This document shows positions 7,294 to 7,417 of a stretch of DNA of 7,417 nucleotides, piece by piece. Every line of letters starts with the position of its first letter. Within the stretch, counting starts at the first letter, position 1. The DNA is from Anaerolineae bacterium (GTDB lineage Bacteria; Chloroflexota; Anaerolineae; JAFGEY01). The notes beneath the pieces are model-generated. The model had not been told where the DNA came from and did no database searches. It saw only the letters and a program-made list of their open reading frames with translations. The DNA lies in assembly GCA_016931365.1 (NCBI GenBank), contig JAFGEY010000300.1, positions 1 to 7,417 on the forward strand. Reading direction: 5' to 3'. The translations under genes and the position numbers were made by a program.

Positions 7294-7330
7294 GTTTGAC
7301 CAAACTGGGCTATAGTTTGACCAAACTGGG
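7294..7330. repeat. Two 16-bp direct repeats with internal dyads, probable operators
   Basis: GTTTGACCAAACTGGG occurs perfectly at 7294-7309 and 7315-7330, a pitch of 21 bp or two helical turns. Each copy contains the dyad GTTTG-AC-CAAAC, and the second extends to AGTTTG-AC-CAAACT. A weaker relative, TTTG-GGG-CAAA, follows at 7345-7355. Position between divergent promoters, helical phasing and dyad symmetry point to binding sites for a dimeric regulator. The regulator is unknown. Confidence 0.6.
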
Positions 7331-7345
7331 GGGAGCGTTTGTAGT
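7317..7345 (+). promoter_or_regulatory. Possible promoter of the rightward gene
   Basis: TTGACC (7317-7322, 5 of 6) with a 17-nt spacer and TGTAGT (7340-7345, 4 of 6) would start transcription near 7352. The -35 box is inside the second repeat copy, so a bound regulator would block it. An alternative is TAAAAT at 7361-7366 (5 of 6) with a poor TTGTAG 16 nt before it. The sequence does not decide between them. Confidence 0.35.
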
Positions 7346-7395
7346 TTGGGGCAAAGCCAGTAAAATGGCCGCATAAACTTTCAAAGGAGAACAAG

Positions 7396-7417
7396 ATGAC
7401 CCCAGACAAGCAAGCGC
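7396..7417 (+). CDS. Start of an unidentified gene divergent from mutL, truncated by the window end
   Basis: An ATG at 7396 has a strong AAGGAG (7384-7389) 6 nt upstream, so it is a convincing start. Only MTPDKQA can be read before the window ends, which is too little to name the product. The gene is divergent from mutL, with 174 bp between the two start codons, and shares with it the repeat-bearing control region. An autoregulating transcription factor is one possibility, but nothing in seven residues supports it. Confidence 0.6.

Overview
The window is about 7.4 kb of GC-rich bacterial chromosome carrying six substantial protein-coding genes and the first few codons of a seventh. Genes are tightly packed, with overlapping start/stop junctions and clear Shine-Dalgarno sites. 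No RNA gene, insertion sequence, CRISPR array or phage gene is visible. The mix (a squalene-cyclase-like toroid protein, an unusual enolase-superfamily enzyme, a tandem GNAT and a URO-D-family protein) resembles what is often seen in Chloroflexota such as Anaerolineae. That placement is an inference from gene type and style, not a measured phylogeny.

Left part, plus strand (1-4556): a 5'-truncated squalene-cyclase/prenyltransferase-like alpha-toroid protein (1-963) is followed after 93 bp by three genes that overlap end to start. These are an enolase-superfamily (mandelate racemase/muconate lactonizing type) enzyme (1057-2493), a GNAT acetyltransferase with a degenerate second half (2483-3475), and a uroporphyrinogen-decarboxylase-family, probably methyltransferase-like, protein (3468-4556). 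The 11-bp and 8-bp overlaps imply co-transcription and coupled translation. I infer one small-molecule conversion pathway whose substrate cannot be read from the sequence. This trio is the most novel metabolic content of the window.

Right part, minus strand (4561-7221): mutL, encoding an endonuclease-type mismatch-repair protein, is transcribed leftward from a near-consensus sigma-70 promoter. Downstream of it is a SAM-dependent methyltransferase with an N-terminal zinc ribbon, which has its own TATAAT promoter. The methyltransferase converges with the URO-D gene with only 4 bp between their stop codons.

Right edge (7222-7417): a divergent control region lies between mutL and a rightward gene that starts at 7396 and runs out of the window. 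It holds two perfect 16-bp direct repeats, each containing a dyad, at a 21-bp pitch, with a weaker third dyad beyond them. This looks like an operator array and is the strongest unexplained non-coding signal here.
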